The notes beneath the pieces are model-generated. The model saw only the letters and a list, made by a program, of their open reading frames with translations, was not told where the DNA came from and ran no database searches. 64,000 nucleotides of DNA from Halorhabdus rudnickae (lineage in GTDB: Archaea; Halobacteriota; Halobacteria; Halobacteriales; Haloarculaceae): NCBI RefSeq assembly GCF_900880625.1, contig NZ_CAAHFB010000001.1:2170001-2234000 (forward strand), written 5' to 3'. Made by a program: the position numbers and the translations under genes. Shown in pieces: positions 33,197-41,257 of this stretch (the stretch's first letter is position 1; each line of letters begins with the position of its first letter).

Positions 33197-35128
33197 ATGC
33201 CCCCAAATACACAGTTTCATATCAAAGAGATTAGGGAAGCAATTGAGGAGGTACACAACGTAAAGCCATTTGTGACGACAGCCGATATTGCTGAACTCGT
33301 TGGCTGTACACCTGAAACGGCCCGTCAAAAATTATACCAGCTGACTGAAGAAGGGACCTTGGAAGCTGAACAAGTTGGCGGACGAGCGAAAGTGTGGTAC
33401 GCTCCCAAGTGGGTATCACTATCGCCAGAAGAGTCTGCCACGAAACAACCAAGCGAGGCAAACAATCAGCAAGAGAATCCTTCCTACTTGGATCCAAAGT
33501 CAGATCGAAGTTCTGCCACAAAGCAAACGAAGACAAATGACGAACGTGTTCTTTTCTTCCCTAGCCGACGTGAAGTAGTAGTAGATTCTCCCACTGATAA
33601 AAGCCAACGGACACTCGCACAAACAGCACATCTCGTGGATTCTACTGGGGATGGGTATCTCTACAAGATCGACGAGACCGACATTTGGAATGCGCCTTAT
33701 GACTCCTTCACAAGCCTTCGAGCGGATTTAATCGAGCTTATCGGTGACGATCATTGGGATGGTGGGTTCGAGAGTCGCATCAAAGAGGATTGGGATCGAG
33801 CCAATCAGTTTCGTCTGTGTACCCATCCAGACGGATATTCCGTGCTTGAAGCCCAGGATCCTGATGTCTTCGAAAACGTCGCGAAACGAAAACTAGAATA
33901 TGGTGATCACTATACCGAATTCCTCTCAGACACCGAACTTCGAGTGACACAGGGCGGTGACGCCAAGGTTAAGGAGGCACTGTATGATGCTGGCTATCCG
34001 GTCATAGATGAACGCCGATTAGAAGACGGTGCAGAGCTCGAAATCGAACTTGATAGCGGGATTGCATTGCGAGATTACCAACAGGAGTGGGTGGAGCAGT
34101 TCGGAGTTCGTCATAGTGGTGTCTTCGTTGGCCCCTCTGGAAGTGGGAAAACCATCGCTGCTCTCGGAACAATGGCGTCAGTCGGTGGTGAGTCCCTCAT
34201 TATCGTCCCAAACCGCGAACTTGTCCAACAGTGGGAAGACGAACTCACAGAGAAGACGACGTTATCGCGACGTCAAATCGGCCAGTATCACGGTGGCACA
34301 AAGCAGATTCGGCCAGTAACGATCGCCACTTACGATACAGCCGCAATGAGTCGTCACCGGAAACTGTTTAACGAGCGCGATTGGGGCCTTGTCATCGCTG
34401 ATGAATGCCATCATTCGGTGGCTTCAACTTGGAAACGATTTCGGGAGATCCAGTCTAAGGCTCGACTCGGTTTGTCGGCTACCCCCGTTCGGGAAGCGGA
34501 GGATCCGAAAGAAATCTACACGCTCATCGGGCCACCAATCGGCACAGATTGGGGTTCGCTCTTTGCTGATGGCTGGGTCGAGAAGCCAGAAGTTGAACTC
34601 ATCACTGTTCCGTGGGCCAGTGATAGCGCACGTGAACGATATCAGCGTGCTTCGGGTAGCAAGCGTCTCATTGAAGCAGCTCGCAATCCACAAAAAGCCC
34701 CAGTCATTGAAACACTAGTCGACGAACATGACGGTCAGAAAACGCTCATTTTCGTCGACTGGATTAAACAAGGAAAGGACCTCGTTTCAGAGTTAAATCT
34801 CCCCTTCGTGTACGGAGACACGAACCACGAAGAGCGCGAGCGGATTTATGATCAGTTCAGAGCGGGAGAACTTACGACACTGATCATCTCCCGTGTTGGA
34901 GACGAAGGGATCGATCTTCCTGACGCTGAAGTAGCTATCTTGGCTTCAACCATGGGGTCGTCACGTTCTCAAACTGGACAGCGCGCTGGCCGTACCATGC
35001 GCCCTCTCGGCGATGCCCAGGTGTATATCGTTCTCACAAAGGGGTCTGGGGAAGAAGATTGGGGGCGTGAAAGCACCCAATATCTTGCTGAGAAGGGCGT
35101 AGACGTAACCAAAGTTGATTGGGAATAA
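33197..35128 (+). CDS. XPB/Ssl2-like superfamily 2 helicase with N-terminal winged helix
   Basis: A 643-residue protein. Residues 18-72 form a winged helix (FVTTADIAELVGCTPETARQ). Residues 120-285 are a non-helicase region that may bind DNA. A SF2 helicase core follows: Walker A GPSGSGKT (312-319), DECH box (402-405), motif III GLSATP, motif V DEGIDLPDAEVAIL and motif VI TGQRAGRTMRP. The DRD-like layout is that of XPB-type helicases, which unwind or remodel DNA in repair and, in several defence systems, during phage restriction. No partner nuclease (such as Bax1) is adjacent. The gene is AT-richer than the chromosome flanks. Confidence 0.88.
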   Translation: MPPNTQFHIKEIREAIEEVHNVKPFVTTADIAELVGCTPETARQKLYQLTEEGTLEAEQVGGRAKVWYAPKWVSLSPEESATKQPSEANNQQENPSYLDPKSDRSSATKQTKTNDERVLFFPSRREVVVDSPTDKSQRTLAQTAHLVDSTGDGYLYKIDETDIWNAPYDSFTSLRADLIELIGDDHWDGGFESRIKEDWDRANQFRLCTHPDGYSVLEAQDPDVFENVAKRKLEYGDHYTEFLSDTELRVTQGGDAKVKEALYDAGYPVIDERRLEDGAELEIELDSGIALRDYQQEWVEQFGVRHSGVFVGPSGSGKTIAALGTMASVGGESLIIVPNRELVQQWEDELTEKTTLSRRQIGQYHGGTKQIRPVTIATYDTAAMSRHRKLFNERDWGLVIADECHHSVASTWKRFREIQSKARLGLSATPVREAEDPKEIYTLIGPPIGTDWGSLFADGWVEKPEVELITVPWASDSARERYQRASGSKRLIEAARNPQKAPVIETLVDEHDGQKTLIFVDWIKQGKDLVSELNLPFVYGDTNHEERERIYDQFRAGELTTLIISRVGDEGIDLPDAEVAILASTMGSSRSQTGQRAGRTMRPLGDAQVYIVLTKGSGEEDWGRESTQYLAEKGVDVTKVDWE

Positions 35129-35142
35129 CTTGATGGATCGAG

Positions 35143-35546
35143 CTAATCTTCTCCGTCAATAGCGGATTCGATCCGTTCAATTGCGTCACTGAGTCGTTCG
35201 ACAACAAATTCCTTATTTCCGTCTTCGTTTTCGCGGATGAGACCTTCATCATCAAGATCGCTGAAGTAGCCGCGGATGGTGCTATCGCTAGCATCAATGC
35301 GCTCATAAAAATAATCGTACTCAAGTCCGGATGTGGCTTCTTCTGTCGCTTCCGCTATATACTGCCATGCAATCAAGTGAATGAGGATTTTCTCTTTGTT
35401 TTCAACTTCCTCAATTCTGTCGTCAATATCAACCGTATTGTCTTCATATATATATCGTAGAGTTCTTTGGCCCGGTCGAATTCGTCTTCCAGAAGGGACT
35501 CAGTATCAACGTACATCTCGTCTTGAATACGCTCATCAAGCCCCAT
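35143..35546 (-). pseudogene. Winged-helix protein split by an (AT)5 frameshift
   Basis: The minus strand from ATG 35546 reads MGLDERIQDEMYVDTESLLE then DEFDRAKELYDIY, then loses frame at an (AT)5 run. Removing one AT joins it to EDNTVDIDDRIEEVENKEKI then LIHLIAWQYIAEATEEA and a winged helix (DASDSTIRGYFSDLDDEGLI) to the stop at 35143. The repaired protein is 133 residues. The downstream piece alone (from TTG 35376) could still make a 77-residue winged helix. The first 11 bases overlap the end of the gene upstream, so it belongs to that operon. Confidence 0.75.
35446..35455. repeat. (AT)5 microsatellite at a frameshift
   Basis: ATATATATAT. Four copies would keep the gene at 35143-35546 in frame and five break it. 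This fits slipped-strand change, though an assembly error is possible. Confidence 0.7.
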
Positions 35547-35934
35547 CGCTGAGCCCCTCCTCGATTTGTGTTAGACCATCTGCAGTCAGACGATGCGGCT
35601 TCGATTGGCCTTTCTCCCCATCGGGCATCGCCCATTCTTTCTCTCGAAGATTGGCCAGAACATCGCTCATGTTCGCTGGCTTTTGGACCCGGCAGGTTCG
35701 GTACTCCTCCTCAAGATCAGCACGAGTGAAGTTTTCTTGACCTTGGTATTGCTCAAGATAATACCCGATGGCCAGCGCTCGTTCTACATGTGTGCTTGGA
35801 TTGATTTGATTCACGAATTCACGTAAACCAGTCACCTCATCAGTCCCTTGTCCATCGTGAATCAGCTGTTCTAGTTCATTGACTCGGCTTTCGAGTTCTT
35901 CGACACGGGTTTCGAGGGCTTCGACTTCAGTCAT
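35536..35934 (-). CDS. Coiled-coil winged-helix protein, paralogue of the protein at 36503
   Basis: A 132-residue protein. The N-terminal heptads (ALETRVEELESRVNELEQLI) form a coiled coil. The rest is a winged-helix domain: ERALAIGYYLEQYQGQENFT then RADLEEEYRTCRVQKPANMS and a wing HRLTADGLTQIEEGL. The latter aligns along its whole length with the C-terminal domain of the 184-residue protein at 36503-37057 (GWYLEYQSDQSNFTRPEVED...). It overlaps the winged-helix genes on both sides (1 and 11 bases), so the three are one operon. Confidence 0.68.
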   Translation of the reverse strand: MTEVEALETRVEELESRVNELEQLIHDGQGTDEVTGLREFVNQINPSTHVERALAIGYYLEQYQGQENFTRADLEEEYRTCRVQKPANMSDVLANLREKEWAMPDGEKGQSKPHRLTADGLTQIEEGLSDGA

Positions 35935-36329
35935 TAGTTTTCCTCCTGTGTGAGATACTGTTTTGCGGTTTCTAGATTATGCGACGGGATTCGATATGAC
36001 CCATCGTCCGTTTCTGCAATGTTTTCATCATCAAGTCTCCGGACCGCTGGGTAAACGGACCCTTTTTTGATACCACTCTTTTCACTGATTTCCGTCGGGG
36101 TCAGCCACTGTTCCTCTTCCATTTCCAGTCCCTCAAGGGCATGCTGGGCGAGGAGAATAACCGATACTTTCTTTGGATTAGTAAGGTCCTCAAACTTCTC
36201 CTGAGGGACGATGTTCCCGCTATCATCTCCAATTCGAATGTAGTCAATTAGTGTTTCAGTGAGGAGTACTTCGCTTGCTTCCTCTTCATCAACCAGCAGA
36301 TCTTGGAAAGTCGATTGTTCTTCTGACAT
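35934..36329 (-). CDS. Winged-helix regulator-like protein
   Basis: A 131-residue protein. Residues 1-55 are acidic and helical; residues 60-130 are a winged helix, LTPTEISEKSGIKKGSVYPA then VRRLDDENIAETDDGSYRIP, with a PadR-like recognition helix. It is the first gene of a three-gene operon. A TATA-like GAATATATAC is at about 36339-36350 on the minus strand. It is divergent from the paralogous protein at 36503. DNA binding is likely, target unknown. Confidence 0.68.
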   Translation of the reverse strand: MSEEQSTFQDLLVDEEEASEVLLTETLIDYIRIGDDSGNIVPQEKFEDLTNPKKVSVILLAQHALEGLEMEEEQWLTPTEISEKSGIKKGSVYPAVRRLDDENIAETDDGSYRIPSHNLETAKQYLTQEEN

Positions 36330-36492
36330 GCTTATCGCTAGTATATATTCTAACCATTTAGATTTACTTGTACTTGAGATAGTTCGGTATATACACCCGG
36401 TAGGCTAAAATAGTCAAGGATTGGTCATTCTAAAGAACGGAGTAAAGACAAGTGAAACAAGTCACCAACAAATATATGGGAAGGATATAGTA

Positions 36493-36502
36493 GCTAGCTA
36501 GC
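36493..36502 (+). promoter_or_regulatory. GCTAGCTAGC palindrome abutting a start codon
   Basis: Self-complementary GCTAGCTAGC ends at the base before ATG 36503. A TATA-like AAATATATGG (about 36471-36480) fits a leaderless start there, so the palindrome covers the transcription start and could be an operator for one of the winged-helix proteins. Confidence 0.4.
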
Positions 36503-37057
36503 ATGGCTGAAACAACAGAAGAAATGGCATCGACAGAAACCCTTCATCTCCATGTTTCCGTTGGTGATGTGACGATTGAAGTTGAGGGACCAATTGATGA
36601 CGCTGAAACTTGGTTTGAAGGCTTAAAAGAAGATTACCTAAACGGCGTTGATTCTGAAGCAGTGGCCGCTGCTGCTACACGATCAACCACGGATGCTACA
36701 AATTCTTCAGAAGAAAAACCAGTCTCAGAAAATACCGGAACATCAACCAACAAGTCGAGGTCTTTGCAAGAATATTATAAAATGGCAAATAACCTCACTA
36801 AGCGAGACGCTGCACTTATTGTCGGTTGGTACCTTGAATACCAGAGCGATCAGTCGAATTTTACTCGACCAGAGGTCGAAGACCAAGCGCAAGATGCAAA
36901 AATCCAATTAGGGGCTAATGTGTCACGGGATCTTTCAAAACAAGTTGAGGAAAGTCATCTACAAAAAGTCGATACCCGGGAGGGAAGTGATGTGTACGAA
37001 CTCACACTCACTGGGGAAGACTATGTAGAAGATGAGCTACTCTCGCTTGAGGAGTAA
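36503..37057 (+). CDS. Two-domain protein: beta-strand N-domain plus winged helix
   Basis: A 184-residue protein. Residues 12-50 form a small domain HLHVSVGDVTIEVEGPIDDA then ETWFEGLKEDYL, a pattern seen in several haloarchaeal proteins of unknown role. A Ser/Thr-rich linker (60-92) follows. Residues 95-180 are a winged helix paralogous to that at 35536. It faces the three-gene winged-helix operon across a 173-base gap with the promoters of both. The neighbourhood (helicase, HEPN-like protein) suggests an accessory DNA-transaction or defence role; this is inference. Confidence 0.65.
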   Translation: MAETTEEMASTETLHLHVSVGDVTIEVEGPIDDAETWFEGLKEDYLNGVDSEAVAAAATRSTTDATNSSEEKPVSENTGTSTNKSRSLQEYYKMANNLTKRDAALIVGWYLEYQSDQSNFTRPEVEDQAQDAKIQLGANVSRDLSKQVEESHLQKVDTREGSDVYELTLTGEDYVEDELLSLEE

Positions 37058-37170
37058 ATCACATCAGCTATGCTGTGAGCAACGCCACGCGCGTACGTTT
37101 CGTTGGCAGGTTTGGTACACCACTACGGTACCCTAGAAAGTTATTAGAATTGCAAGTCTCGGTGCCATAC

Positions 37171-37356
37171 ATGACGGAATATCACGTCGTTCCCAGCGGC
37201 AACCAGTGGCGCCTCCAGAAAGCGGGTGGATCCGTTGTCTCGAACCACCGGAAGAAGCAGCCGGCCGTCTCCGCTGGGCAGAAGAAAACAAGCTCGGGCG
37301 ACACACTCGTTATCCACGGATCGGACGGCGCCGTCCAGGACCGCCGGAATTACTAA
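37171..37356 (+). CDS. DUF2188 small protein
   Basis: A 61-residue protein with the family pattern MTEYHVVPSGNQWRLQKAGG then SVVSNHRKKQPAVSAGQ and SSGDTLVIHGSDGAVQDRR. DUF2188 proteins are small, basic and of unknown function, sometimes called stress-related. An AT-rich AAAGTTATTAGAATT (37137-37151) lies at the place of a promoter 20-34 bases upstream. GC content returns to chromosome-like values from here. Confidence 0.85.
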   Translation: MTEYHVVPSGNQWRLQKAGGSVVSNHRKKQPAVSAGQKKTSSGDTLVIHGSDGAVQDRRNY

Positions 37357-37365
37357 CGCACTGGC

Positions 37366-37883
37366 ATGCACTCGAAAGGCCACATCGGCCTCGGGATGCT
37401 ATTCTACGCACCCGTCGCGTTCGTGCTGAGCTACTCCGATCTCCTGTCGGTGTTGGCCCTGGGACTGATCTGTGCCGTGTTCTTCAGCTACGCCCCGGAC
37501 TTCGATATGCAGCTTCCACTGGTCTCGCACCGCGGGGCGCCCACACACTCCTGGCCGGGGCGGTGGCCAGCTGCGTCGTCGCAGCGCTTGCACTCTACAG
37601 TGCCGTCAGTGGGACGTATCCGATCGACACGCATGTTGTCGTGCTGGTCGGTGCGACCTTCGGGGGTGCGTTTCTGGGCTTCCTGAGTCACCTCGCAGGG
37701 GACGTGATCACGCCGATGGGGATCCGTCCACTCCGACCGTGGTCGAGTACGCGGTACACGCTGGATTTGGTCTACGCGAAAAACGAGTGGGCTAACGAAG
37801 CGTTCGCGACGATCGGGGCTGTTGCACTCGTAGCTGCGATCTCCGGTGGGATCATGCTCCGGAATGGGACGCTCTCGTTCTGA
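37366..37883 (+). pseudogene. Membrane-bound metal-dependent hydrolase (DUF457/YdjM type), frameshifted
   Basis: Starts MHSKGHIGLGMLFYAPVAFV and continues through YAPDFDMQLPLVSHRGAPTH, the HRGxTHS metal motif of the family. The frame is then lost near 37540-37555 and resumes as LLAGAVASCVVAALALYSAV to KNEWANEAFATIGAVALVAA, ending at 37883. Dropping one CA from the run CACACA, or adding one base, restores a ~172-residue protein with four or five helices. It starts 9 bases after the DUF2188 gene. Either decay or a base-call error. Confidence 0.78.
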
Positions 37884-37960
37884 GCTGATCGTCGTGTAGG
37901 CTCACAGTCTGGCCCAAATGGCACGCGCGCCTGTGCAGGCTCCGAAAAATTCCGGTAGCC

Positions 37961-38497
37961 CTATTCGGAAATATCCGTCCTGATACGCCGTGCAAACCAA
38001 TATCCGAGGAGCGCACTTCCAACAAGGGTAACGAGAACGATTGATTCACTCACCCACCATGGAAAAATTGGCTCTATCTCGACCGCTCTGAAAACCCCCA
38101 CCAACATCGTTGCAATACCAAAGCCACCAGCTCCAATCGATCCGGCTACGATCCAACCAAGATACCGATTACGTGTCCGATATTCGTGCAGCACCATTTG
38201 TTTACTCGCCGATTCTGACGGTTTTTTCGTCATCCAAGCAAAAGAAGCTCTACTGAGAGTCATTCCGAAAACTGCCAAAAAGATAGAGAGAGCGACGATC
38301 GATACACCACTGATTGTAATTAAATTCCAGCCAACGTCCGACAGGTCTCCGAGCTGAAGGAATCCAGCTACGATCGATAACGAAATAATATTGAATTGGA
38401 TAATCCGCCCTATATTTTGTGTCTTGTTTTGGAGCCGCTGCTGTAGGAGATTTAATTCGTTTTTTGTATCTACTGGATCCCTACCTGACTCGCCCAT
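37961..38497 (-). CDS. Four-helix membrane protein of unknown function
   Basis: A 178-residue protein. An N-terminal cytoplasmic coil (NELNLLQQRLQNKTQNIGRI) is followed by four hydrophobic helices in two hairpins (about 30-50, 58-80, 112-135, 147-168) and a basic tail ARRIRTDISE. The coil-plus-paired-helix layout is like SLATT-type or other pore-forming effectors of antiviral systems, but sequence motifs are not clear enough to claim it. It stands alone between broken genes in the island. Confidence 0.5.
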   Translation of the reverse strand: MGESGRDPVDTKNELNLLQQRLQNKTQNIGRIIQFNIISLSIVAGFLQLGDLSDVGWNLITISGVSIVALSIFLAVFGMTLSRASFAWMTKKPSESASKQMVLHEYRTRNRYLGWIVAGSIGAGGFGIATMLVGVFRAVEIEPIFPWWVSESIVLVTLVGSALLGYWFARRIRTDISE

Positions 38498-38525
38498 CCT
38501 GCTGATCCAATAACACTCATCACAA

Positions 38526-38908
38526 TTAGTAGTTGAGGAAAAGGGTACGAATCATCCACTTATGTACTTCTTCGTTCCACGACACCGCAATATTACGATC
38601 ACGTTCGTTAAGGATCGCTCTCCCGTCCTCAGGTAACCTTTGCCACCCACTCATTCCACGTTTGCCCGCTTCTGGCTTGAGATACGCTGCCCGCTGGAGT
38701 TGCGCCACTACGTCTTCGATCCAATCGGGCTCATCGAGATCGTCAAGAAGCCCGTCGCGCCAGGTCGTCACGAGATCGACGTCGCCAGGCCGCGTTACGT
38801 CGATACGCCACTTGGAATCGTTCTGGGATTCGATGTCGAACCTGGCGCCGCCGTTCGAGAGCGGATGACGTGTTCGATCTCCACTTTTTCACCCGTGGGC
38901 GTTCGCAT
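38526..38908 (-). pseudogene. Small hypothetical gene, frameshifted
   Basis: From ATG 38908 the minus strand reads MRTPTGEKVEIEHVIRS, then loses frame at CGCTCTCG (plus-strand 38857-38861). Dropping one CT joins it to NGGARFDIESQNDSKWRIDV then TRPGDVDLVTTWRDGLLDDL and on to FLNY at 38526, a 126-residue protein. Its family is not recognised. Without repair, an 81-residue frame from 38768 remains. Confidence 0.6.
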
Positions 38909-39044
38909 TGTCGGCGTACAACGAGCAGGTCACGAGAGGAGGAGGCATAATAGCGGCTTGCAATTCCGAAGTCAAGTTAACAGTTACTCGATCTATTTGT
39001 CGGTTGACGGAATCCTCGGTGAGTCGGGTACTGTTGGACGGTGG

Positions 39045-39139
39045 ATTTGAGTTAGCGTCCGCCCTCGTGACTATCTCTTCATAAGTGGCGTGGTTCTGCC
39101 ACAGCTTAATCCTAATTCTAGAGAAGATATTTGAGTTAG
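39045..39139 (+). repeat. Two TTTGAGTTAG motifs upstream of fic
   Basis: ATTTGAGTTAG at 39045-39055 and 39129-39139. The second lies 26-36 bases before ATG 39165, at the promoter position. With two further copies after the gene (40326 and 40411) they frame fic and may be binding sites for its C-terminal winged helix. Confidence 0.6.
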
Positions 39140-39164
39140 GGCCACTTTCGCTTTCCTAATTACA

Positions 39165-40319
39165 ATGTCCACGGATGCACTTCCAGAAGAGGCACCGGGG
39201 AAATACGTTCCCTTCGGACAGCGGTCGTACTACCTCCCTGACGAACTCCCGCCAGCGAACGAGATCGAATTCAGCTCCGAATTTCAAGAGACACTCCAGG
39301 ATGCGATCTACCAGCTAGGTCGTCTGGAGGGGATCAGCGAGGAAACGGACGCCAGCCCGATCGTCTATACGTCACTCGTGCGGCGTGAGGCCGTCGAATC
39401 AGTTCTCATCGAAGGGGCAAATATCGAACTCGAGGATCTCTTTCGGCCCGAGGACATCGATCATGGCGAAACGACCAAAGACATCCGCGAGGGCGTAAAC
39501 TACGAGACGGCCGTTCGGGAGGGGGCCGCTCGTGTCTCTGAGGACGGGGAGATCTCGATCGACTTGCTCGACGACCTTCACGGAACGCTCATGGAGGGCG
39601 TCCGTGACGAAGGTGAAAGTGCTGGTACGTTTCGGACGGCACCGGTCCACATCCCCCCACCAGAGCCCCATTTGACGCCGTATATTCCACCCGCTGCCAC
39701 GCAGGTCCCGGATCTCGTGGCTAATCTCGTCACCTACATCCAGAGCGGTGGCGCTTACCACGACCTCGTTGACCTCGGAATCGTCCACTATCAGTTCGAG
39801 ACGATTCACCCGTACGGCGACGGAAACGGTCGCCTCGGCCGATTGTTGATCACGCTCCAACTCATCCAGCAGGGCTATCTGACTGAGCCGTACCTCTACC
39901 CGAGCGCGTATTTCAACGAGCACAAGATCGAGTATGTCACCCGCATGCGTGCGGTGAGCGAGGAGGGCGCCTGGGAACCATGGCTCCAGTTCTTCGTCGA
40001 CGGTATCCGTCAGCAGGCGGCGGATGCGATTACGCGAACGAACGAACTACGGGAATTGCGCCGGAAGTACGAGGCACGCTACGGCCACGAAAAGACCGCG
40101 AGAGACCGGTTGGCGATGCGGCTCTTTCAGTATCCGTACGTCACGACCAACGAGGTGGAGGCGTTACTCGACGTCTCTCACCAGACCGCACGGAACGCGA
40201 TAACCGACCTGGAGAACGAGGGCGTACTTCAGGAAACGACTGGGAAAGAGCGCTATCAGGAGTTCAAGGCCGTGGACATCTTCGATATCTTGACCCGGTC
40301 GTTCGAGAACACGGAATAA
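39165..40319 (+). CDS. Fic-domain protein with C-terminal winged helix
   Basis: A 384-residue Fic protein that would transfer AMP to Ser, Thr or Tyr of a target. The catalytic motif is intact: HPYGDGNGRLGR (residues 215-226), with H215 as base and the anion-binding loop after it. The inhibitory helix motif S-x3-E-G occurs as SVLIEG (79-84) before the core, a class II layout, so the enzyme is self-inhibited. The C-terminus (about 310-375) is a winged helix, TTNEVEALLDVSHQTARNAI, as in SoFic-type proteins. No separate antitoxin is needed in this class. It is monocistronic and bracketed by TTTGAGTTAG motifs. Confidence 0.92.
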   Translation: MSTDALPEEAPGKYVPFGQRSYYLPDELPPANEIEFSSEFQETLQDAIYQLGRLEGISEETDASPIVYTSLVRREAVESVLIEGANIELEDLFRPEDIDHGETTKDIREGVNYETAVREGAARVSEDGEISIDLLDDLHGTLMEGVRDEGESAGTFRTAPVHIPPPEPHLTPYIPPAATQVPDLVANLVTYIQSGGAYHDLVDLGIVHYQFETIHPYGDGNGRLGRLLITLQLIQQGYLTEPYLYPSAYFNEHKIEYVTRMRAVSEEGAWEPWLQFFVDGIRQQAADAITRTNELRELRRKYEARYGHEKTARDRLAMRLFQYPYVTTNEVEALLDVSHQTARNAITDLENEGVLQETTGKERYQEFKAVDIFDILTRSFENTE

Positions 40320-40937
40320 ATCTAGATTTGAGTTAGCATCGGAATCGATAGCGTCCCTCTATGAAGAATTGTCGGCCATATCCCGTTATAACTGAGAAAC
40401 CATCGTTTCATTTTGAGTTAGACCGATTCGCGGCCAGATACTAAACAGATCTCCTGGACTGTTCGTTATCCGATACAGATCGGTTCTGGGTACACGACCT
40501 GTCTGTTGCTGGTCTTCCCAATCTTCGTGAGAACTGTTTTTAGGCCCCAAACAAGCACATTTCATCTATTTGGTCATCGTGTCGAGAGCATTTTGCTTGG
40601 ATCCCGTACTTGTGCTGGATTTCGCTCTACTTCCATACATCCGGATGCCGACTATACCTCCACTCGAACAACACTCTCACGCCACCGCCGGTAGTTCGAT
40701 CGGCGGCTCGACCGCTGCACCGAGCACTCGATACTACCGGTCGCTGGTTTTCTCTCGATCGCGATCAGACCGTCCTTCCAGCTTGGTGAGCTTTTGCCGG
40801 CGCGCTCGCTGGCCGATGGGCATCTGTGGGATTTCTCGATCCGGCGCGTCGGCGTCACCAGGATCGGCCCGTGCCATGCTGCTGAATAGTCCGGAAAGTG
40901 ATAAAAACCTTCGTGAGCCTAGCCCGTCTCCGACGCG
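40320..40937. other. Island right-end non-coding stretch
   Basis: About 620 bases with no supported gene between fic and the fixX end. It holds two TTTGAGTTAG motifs at its left edge (40326-40336, 40411-40421). No integrase remnant was recognised on either strand. Confidence 0.4.
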
Positions 40938-41255
40938 CTATCCGTACTTGTAGGAAACGCCGGACCCGTTCTCGGGGTACTCCCAGACGACGTTGCCGTG
41001 CTGGCAGGCCCATCGGCAACTGCCACACTCCAGGCAGTTCTCGTAGGCGATCGTCGGGACGCTGTCGTTGCCCTCCATCCGCCAGACGTTGGCGGGACAG
41101 ACCGAGACGCAGTCCTGGGTGACGCATTTCTCCTCGCAGATCCCGGGCAGTTTCACGTCGAGGTGGGACTCGCCGGGGTCCTCGTACTTGACCGTGTAGA
41201 GGCGGTCCTCGATCGATGGCTGTTCGACGTCGGGGGTTTTGGGGTGTGCACTCAT
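40938..41255 (-). CDS. fixX: FixX ferredoxin-like protein of the ETF-quinone system
   Basis: A 105-residue electron carrier for the ETF:quinone oxidoreductase FixC. Cys ligands lie in CEEKCVTQDCVSVCPANVW and CLECGSCRWACQHGN, enough for one or two iron-sulfur clusters. Start ATG 41255 (MSAHPKTPDV) is chosen because it follows the fixC stop by 2 bases. It is the last gene of fixABCX. The final 60 bases are repeated at 30347, marking the end of the inserted island. Confidence 0.93.
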   Translation of the reverse strand: MSAHPKTPDVEQPSIEDRLYTVKYEDPGESHLDVKLPGICEEKCVTQDCVSVCPANVWRMEGNDSVPTIAYENCLECGSCRWACQHGNVVWEYPENGSGVSYKYG

Positions 41256-41257
41256 AG

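Larger units (their letters stand above)
30347..41000. mobile_element. Putative integrative island bounded by fixX 3'-end repeats
   Basis: A 63-base sequence, the last 20 codons plus stop of fixX, occurs at 40938-41000 (intact gene) and again at 30347-30409 in the same orientation with four mismatches. Homology continues with a 3-base gap to about 30424. The intact gene points into the segment and a displaced 3' end marks the far side. That is the arrangement left when an element inserts at the end of a gene and replaces it with its own copy. Content between the copies is accessory (HicA, HEPN-like, helicase, winged helices, Fic), is AT-richer in its centre, and has several broken genes. No integrase is seen, so any element is a relic or was mobilised in trans. 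Confidence 0.6.

Noticed and set aside
30950-38975. Similarity of about 20 bases (GCGG-TTGC-ATTCCGAAG) at about 30952 and 38952
   Set aside because: Too short and imperfect to call a repeat pair; it may be chance, though both copies are in the island.
30347-41000. Integrase gene within the island
   Set aside because: All frames were read for tyrosine-recombinase signatures such as a terminal RHxxxT and Tyr region or a serine recombinase start; none was convincing.
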